Assembly: GCF_003010955.1 (NCBI RefSeq) | Contig: NZ_PGGO01000029.1 | Location: forward strand, 1-59,196 | Length of the DNA stretch: 59,196 nt | Reading direction: 5' to 3' | From: Phyllobacterium brassicacearum | GTDB lineage: Bacteria; Pseudomonadota; Alphaproteobacteria; Rhizobiales; Rhizobiaceae | Shown: in pieces, positions 56,148-59,196 of the stretch | Layout of the letters: the number at the start of each line of letters is the position of its first letter | Position numbering within the stretch: the first letter of the stretch is position 1 | Made by a program: the position numbers and the translations under genes | Notes under the pieces: generated by a model | The model's database searches: none | What the model saw: the letters and a program-made list of their open reading frames with translations, nothing else | Told to the model about the DNA's origin: nothing

Positions 56148-56543
56148 CTAGTGGTTTCTGATCACGTTGAGAAAGATTGTCGCGATACTTGCCAGATGAC
56201 TGTCGCCGCCTTCCAGGTAAGCCTGTCGGCCCGCTGCCGCGATTGCATCGAACAGGCGGTTTTCTTCGCCTGCCGTTTTGGCGATGTCTTCAACGATTTT
56301 TTCGCTATTTTTGACCTGCGGATACTTCGTGTTCAGATAGGTCACCAGCAGGCGTTTCCGGCGGTCGGTATCGTCGGTCATCGCACAGTAAAAGCCCCAG
56401 ACAAACCACGTTTCTCCGACTTGCATGTCGTCATCGCTGATTTGGTTGCGTTGCCACTCGGGAAGATTTGCGCGCTGTGCATCGGCTGTCCTGCTCGCCA
56501 AGTCGTAAGCTTCGCTGTCTGTCTTGCTGGTTCCGGATGTCAT
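56148..56543 (-). CDS. Hypothetical protein
   Basis: A 131-aa protein not recognised. It is soluble, mostly helical, with a Trp-rich centre (ETWFVWGFYCAM) and a C-terminal region that ends ATIFLNVIRNH. A GGGAGG site 4-5 nt before ATG 56543 supports this start over 56588. It is convergent with the small acidic protein and divergent from the cyclase. Confidence 0.65.
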   Translation of the reverse strand: MTSGTSKTDSEAYDLASRTADAQRANLPEWQRNQISDDDMQVGETWFVWGFYCAMTDDTDRRKRLLVTYLNTKYPQVKNSEKIVEDIAKTAGEENRLFDAIAAAGRQAYLEGGDSHLASIATIFLNVIRNH

Positions 56544-56698
56544 GCCAACCTCCCGATAGAGCCAATCGGCCTGTCTGGGCCGCAGCATAACAACACCGAC
56601 CGGCCGGCGACAACCTCAGACGAGTAGGGCTCGAGGTTCACACCTGTCGGTCCGCTCTGGATCGGCTCGGAGGTTCAATCACCGCAACACGCATCCAT

Positions 56699-58753
56699 TT
56701 GTTGTTACAACGTTTTCGGATTTGGGATAATGTGCCTGCTAACTATTGGGGGGATAAGCAGAAATTGACGGTATCAGGCCAAGCACCGGCTCCATCGGGA
56801 AATATCGACGGTTCGAAATGGACCAGGTCTCTTCGAACTCTCCTCAGTCTTGCCATGGTCAGTTTGCTCATCGTGGTCTCTTTGACATTGGTGGGTTTGG
56901 ATTACCGCCGTGCCCGCAATGCTGCAATCGAGGACACCAAGGCAAGCATGCGGGTGTTTGCTGATCGTCTCGTCGACCGGTTCGGCGTTCTTTCCGGGGA
57001 CACGGTTACACTGGTCGAGATCGTGGCTTCTGTGGCGAACTCGCTGCTGACGCCGCCACCTGAACGCATGGATGACAAGATAGCCATCCTTCGCGAAGGC
57101 ATGTCCAAGTCACCACATATTGACGGCGCCTATGTCGGATATCCCGATGGATCGTTCTTCCATGTCGTGAGCCTCAAGGCGAGCGGCTGGCGGATTGCTC
57201 TCAATTCACCGCGAGGCGCGGAGACGGCCGTTCGCTCAATTGAGAACGATCCTGCTGGCGGACAGTACAATCGGCTGATCTTCCTGGATGCCGACGGCAA
57301 CCGGATGTTCGAGCACGCGGCACAGACCTCGGGATACGACCCCAGAACGCGGCCATGGTATAAGGCCGCCATGGGTCTCAGGACGCCGGTTTCCATCGGC
57401 CCCTATGAAATGGCGACCACCGGAGCCCTAGGCATGACTGTCGCCCAAGCGCACCGTGGCAACGGCAAAGTCGTTGTCGGCGTCGACATTGTCCTCGACA
57501 CGATCATCGATTTTCTCTCAGCCGAAAGGATGTCACCGGATACGGTTGCGTTCATCGTAGATACTTCCGGCAATCCTGTTATCCATTCCGACCGGGCTAT
57601 GATGGACCGGATATTGTCGCCGAAGGAAGCCGCGGATGCCGGGCTCTCGCCGTCCTCCGATCCGCTGATCCGAAGCGTTCTGTCCGACGACTCGTGGGCG
57701 GAGGAGGCCAGGTTCATTGATGTTGGGGGCCGGACCTTTCTCGTTATGGTCGCCCCGATTAAATCCGCGCTTCTCCTTGCTAACCACCGCGTAGTCGTGG
57801 CGGCACCGATGGATGAGTTGATGGCTCCTGCTAACGCGGCCCTTCTGCAGGGATTGAGCGTTTCGGTCTTCGTGGTCGCCCTGGCCGTCGTCTGCGCACT
57901 TCTCCTTGCTCGATTGATCACCAAGTCGCTCTACCTGCTCACTGACAGCGCAACCAGGCTGCAAAACCTTGATTTTTCCACTCCCATAGCAGTGCCTTCG
58001 CACGTCAGCGAGATTTCCATGTTGGGCAGAGCAATGAACAAGGCGCGCAACGCGATCTTCACCTTCGCGCTCTATGTTCCCAAGGAGCTCGTACGCAAGG
58101 GCATTGAGTCAGGCCATTTTACCGGCCGGGCGGCGTGGCGTCAGGAGGTGACGGCACTTTTCACGGATATCTATGATTTCACGACCATCAGTGAGCGCCA
58201 CACTCCGGAAGAGGTGGTCGCGATGCTGTCGGAGTATTTCGATATTTTCAACGAGACCGTCGATGAACACGGCGGGACGATCATTCAGTTTCTCGGCGAT
58301 TCGGTCTTTGCCATGTGGAACGCTCCAATTCCGGATGACAGGCACGCGGAGCATGCCTGCCGCTGCGCACTCAAGACCGAAGAGAAAATCCGTGCCTACA
58401 ACGAGACACAGCGTAGCAAAGGATTGCCGGAGTTTCGCACACGCTACGGGATTCATACCGGGATGGCCGTCGTCGGCAGCGTTGGGGCGAGAGAACGCCT
58501 GCAGTATACCGCCATGGGCGACACCGTGAACGTCGCTTCCCGGCTTGAGGGAATGAACAAAACCTATGGGACAACTATTCTGGCCAGCGCTGCGGTCGCG
58601 GCGCTTAGCTCCGATAGCATCATCTTCCGCCAGCTTGGCACCGCTCAGGCGAAGGGGCGTGTCGAGGCGCTGGAAATCTACGAAGTGGTCGGTGAAATCC
58701 CCAGCCCCGTCTCAGATGAGGCGACGGCGGAGACACAGAAGAGATCGGCGTAG
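56699..58753 (+). CDS. Cache-domain class III nucleotide cyclase
   Basis: A membrane receptor cyclase of up to 684 aa. Two membrane segments (about residues 47-68 and 382-403) flank a periplasmic double Cache-like sensor, then a HAMP-like linker and a class III cyclase domain. The metal aspartates are in ALFTDIYDFT (D490) and FLGDSVFAMWN (D534); GDTVNVASRLEGMNK follows. The adenine-contact Lys of adenylate cyclases, four residues before the second Asp, is Gln530 here (IIQFLGD). The start is uncertain: the frame opens with TTG at 56699, and TTG 56765 behind a G-rich site is also possible. Confidence 0.88.
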   Translation: MLLQRFRIWDNVPANYWGDKQKLTVSGQAPAPSGNIDGSKWTRSLRTLLSLAMVSLLIVVSLTLVGLDYRRARNAAIEDTKASMRVFADRLVDRFGVLSGDTVTLVEIVASVANSLLTPPPERMDDKIAILREGMSKSPHIDGAYVGYPDGSFFHVVSLKASGWRIALNSPRGAETAVRSIENDPAGGQYNRLIFLDADGNRMFEHAAQTSGYDPRTRPWYKAAMGLRTPVSIGPYEMATTGALGMTVAQAHRGNGKVVVGVDIVLDTIIDFLSAERMSPDTVAFIVDTSGNPVIHSDRAMMDRILSPKEAADAGLSPSSDPLIRSVLSDDSWAEEARFIDVGGRTFLVMVAPIKSALLLANHRVVVAAPMDELMAPANAALLQGLSVSVFVVALAVVCALLLARLITKSLYLLTDSATRLQNLDFSTPIAVPSHVSEISMLGRAMNKARNAIFTFALYVPKELVRKGIESGHFTGRAAWRQEVTALFTDIYDFTTISERHTPEEVVAMLSEYFDIFNETVDEHGGTIIQFLGDSVFAMWNAPIPDDRHAEHACRCALKTEEKIRAYNETQRSKGLPEFRTRYGIHTGMAVVGSVGARERLQYTAMGDTVNVASRLEGMNKTYGTTILASAAVAALSSDSIIFRQLGTAQAKGRVEALEIYEVVGEIPSPVSDEATAETQKRSA

Positions 58754-59157
58754 CCGGGTTGTACGTGGTTCGACAAGCTCACCATGGCAGGTGGTCGGCT
58801 GTTGGGGTGACCGAAGGCGCCCACCTTTCCGTCGTCCTCGGGCTTGACCCGAGGACCCAGATAAAGAGTCACAAGCGCCCGGCGTTTCAATGGGCAGAAC
58901 TTTGAGTTATCTCGTGGGTCCTCGGGTCAAGCCCGAGCATGACGGAAGGGGAGTGCATTACGATAACGCGGGACGATTGGCGTGGACCAGATAGTTCCTT
59001 CAACGAGTGCCGATCAAAAAATCGCTGCGCACTTATCCACGTCCCCAAAACCTCGCTTATCCTATGGCTGTCCTTCCCGTGTTGGGGTGGACGGCTCCCA
59101 ACGGCATCAAATGTGCCAGAATGAGTTCGTTGAAAGCTCAATCGAAGGAGACCGTCC
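58754..59157. other. 404-bp region, IS110 upstream end
   Basis: No gene. It holds the intergenic palindrome pair and, from about 58960, what should be the noncoding end of the IS110 element. A stem GTTGGG/CCCAAC encloses GTGGACGGCT at 59082-59103, an 8-bp inverted repeat TTCAACGA (58999-59006)/TCGTTGAA (59127-59134) encloses it, and CGTGGACCAGAT occurs at 58981-58992 and again at 59157-59168. In IS110 elements such a noncoding end encodes the bridge RNA. Confidence 0.45.
58825..58951. repeat. Inverted pair of intergenic palindromes
   Basis: Two 35-nt units, at 58827-58860 and 58916-58950, are inverted copies of each other with about three mismatches. Each contains its own palindrome (CCTCGGG-CTTGA-CCCGAGG at 58836-58854; CTCGGG-TCAAG-CCCGAG at 58921-58937). 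The sequence type (CTCGGGTCAAGCCCGAG near GATGACGG) is a frequent RIME-like intergenic element in alphaproteobacteria. It probably folds into a long cruciform or transcript hairpin after the cyclase gene. A further common repeat, GTGGTTCGACAAGCTCACCATG-type, lies at 58767-58789. Confidence 0.75.
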
Positions 59158-59196
59158 GTGGACCAGATTATCCGAATTGGTATGGATACGTCAAAG
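59158..59196 (+). CDS. IS110-family transposase, 5' part
   Basis: The first 13 codons of a transposase cut by the window edge: GTG start, MDQIIRIGMDTSK. The RIGMDTSK block is the opening of the RuvC-like DEDD domain of IS110/IS1111 transposases, with its first catalytic Asp. An AAGGAG site lies 8 nt before the GTG. These enzymes are guided by a bridge RNA encoded in the element's own noncoding end. Confidence 0.75.
   Translation, partial: MDQIIRIGMDTSK

Overview
This window looks like a chromosomal segment of an alphaproteobacterium of the order Rhizobiales (Hyphomicrobiales), most likely near Phyllobacterium/Mesorhizobium. Grounds: a complex I NDUFA12-type accessory subunit beside a DUF2155 protein and aat, the order aroQ-accB-accC-aat, an RNase E with an acidic insertion in its S1 domain, a rhizobial-type suf operon with an Irr-like iron control element, and alphaproteobacterial intergenic palindromes. 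No database search was run; assignments rest on motifs, gene order and recognised family sequence.

Layout. 1-5.8 kb is accessory metabolism: a small exported protein, a PaiB-like FMN-binding protein, a TetR regulator divergent from an NmrA-like/DUF1772 pair, a PLP-dependent decarboxylase and a cysteine-less isochorismatase-like hydrolase. 6-25.8 kb is housekeeping: gatB, two GNAT acetyltransferases, NDUFA12, DUF2155, VOC, aat-accC-accB-aroQ, a DsbA-like protein, an M48 protease, rne, a cell-wall amidase, penicillin-binding protein 1A, prfB with its programmed frameshift, and an M23 peptidase. 25.8-33.1 kb holds bcp, a giant AsmA/YhdP-like protein, tyrS, anmK and a hydrolase. 33.2-41.3 kb is the iron-sulfur assembly operon (class V cysteine desulfurase, sufB, a 67-aa protein, sufC, sufD, sufS, a SufT/DUF59 protein, then a separate A-type carrier). 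41.3-44.6 kb holds a TfoX-like protein, a Nudix hydrolase, a DEAD-box helicase and nadK.

A tRNA-Thr(UGU) at 44.7 kb opens a small degraded integrative island (44.77 to about 49.05 kb). It carries a terminator, an array of short repeats resembling integrase arm sites, an excisionase-type HTH remnant, a HEPN-like protein with an intact RNKIVH motif, an AbiJ-like gene broken by one extra AT dinucleotide, a fragment of a tyrosine recombinase also broken by an extra AT, and an 81-nt relic of the 3' end of a second AbiJ-like gene that differs from the first almost only at synonymous sites. This is the most unusual part of the window and reads as a recombinant, decaying anti-phage cassette.

49-56.6 kb holds a lipoprotein, a membrane GGDEF-EAL protein, and a TRAP transporter (Q-M-P order) co-oriented with a shikimate dehydrogenase-family enzyme behind a palindromic operator candidate. 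Two overlapping tiny ORFs and a hypothetical gene follow. 56.7-59.2 kb holds a Cache-type class III nucleotide cyclase, an inverted pair of intergenic palindromes, and the start of an IS110-family transposase cut by the window edge.
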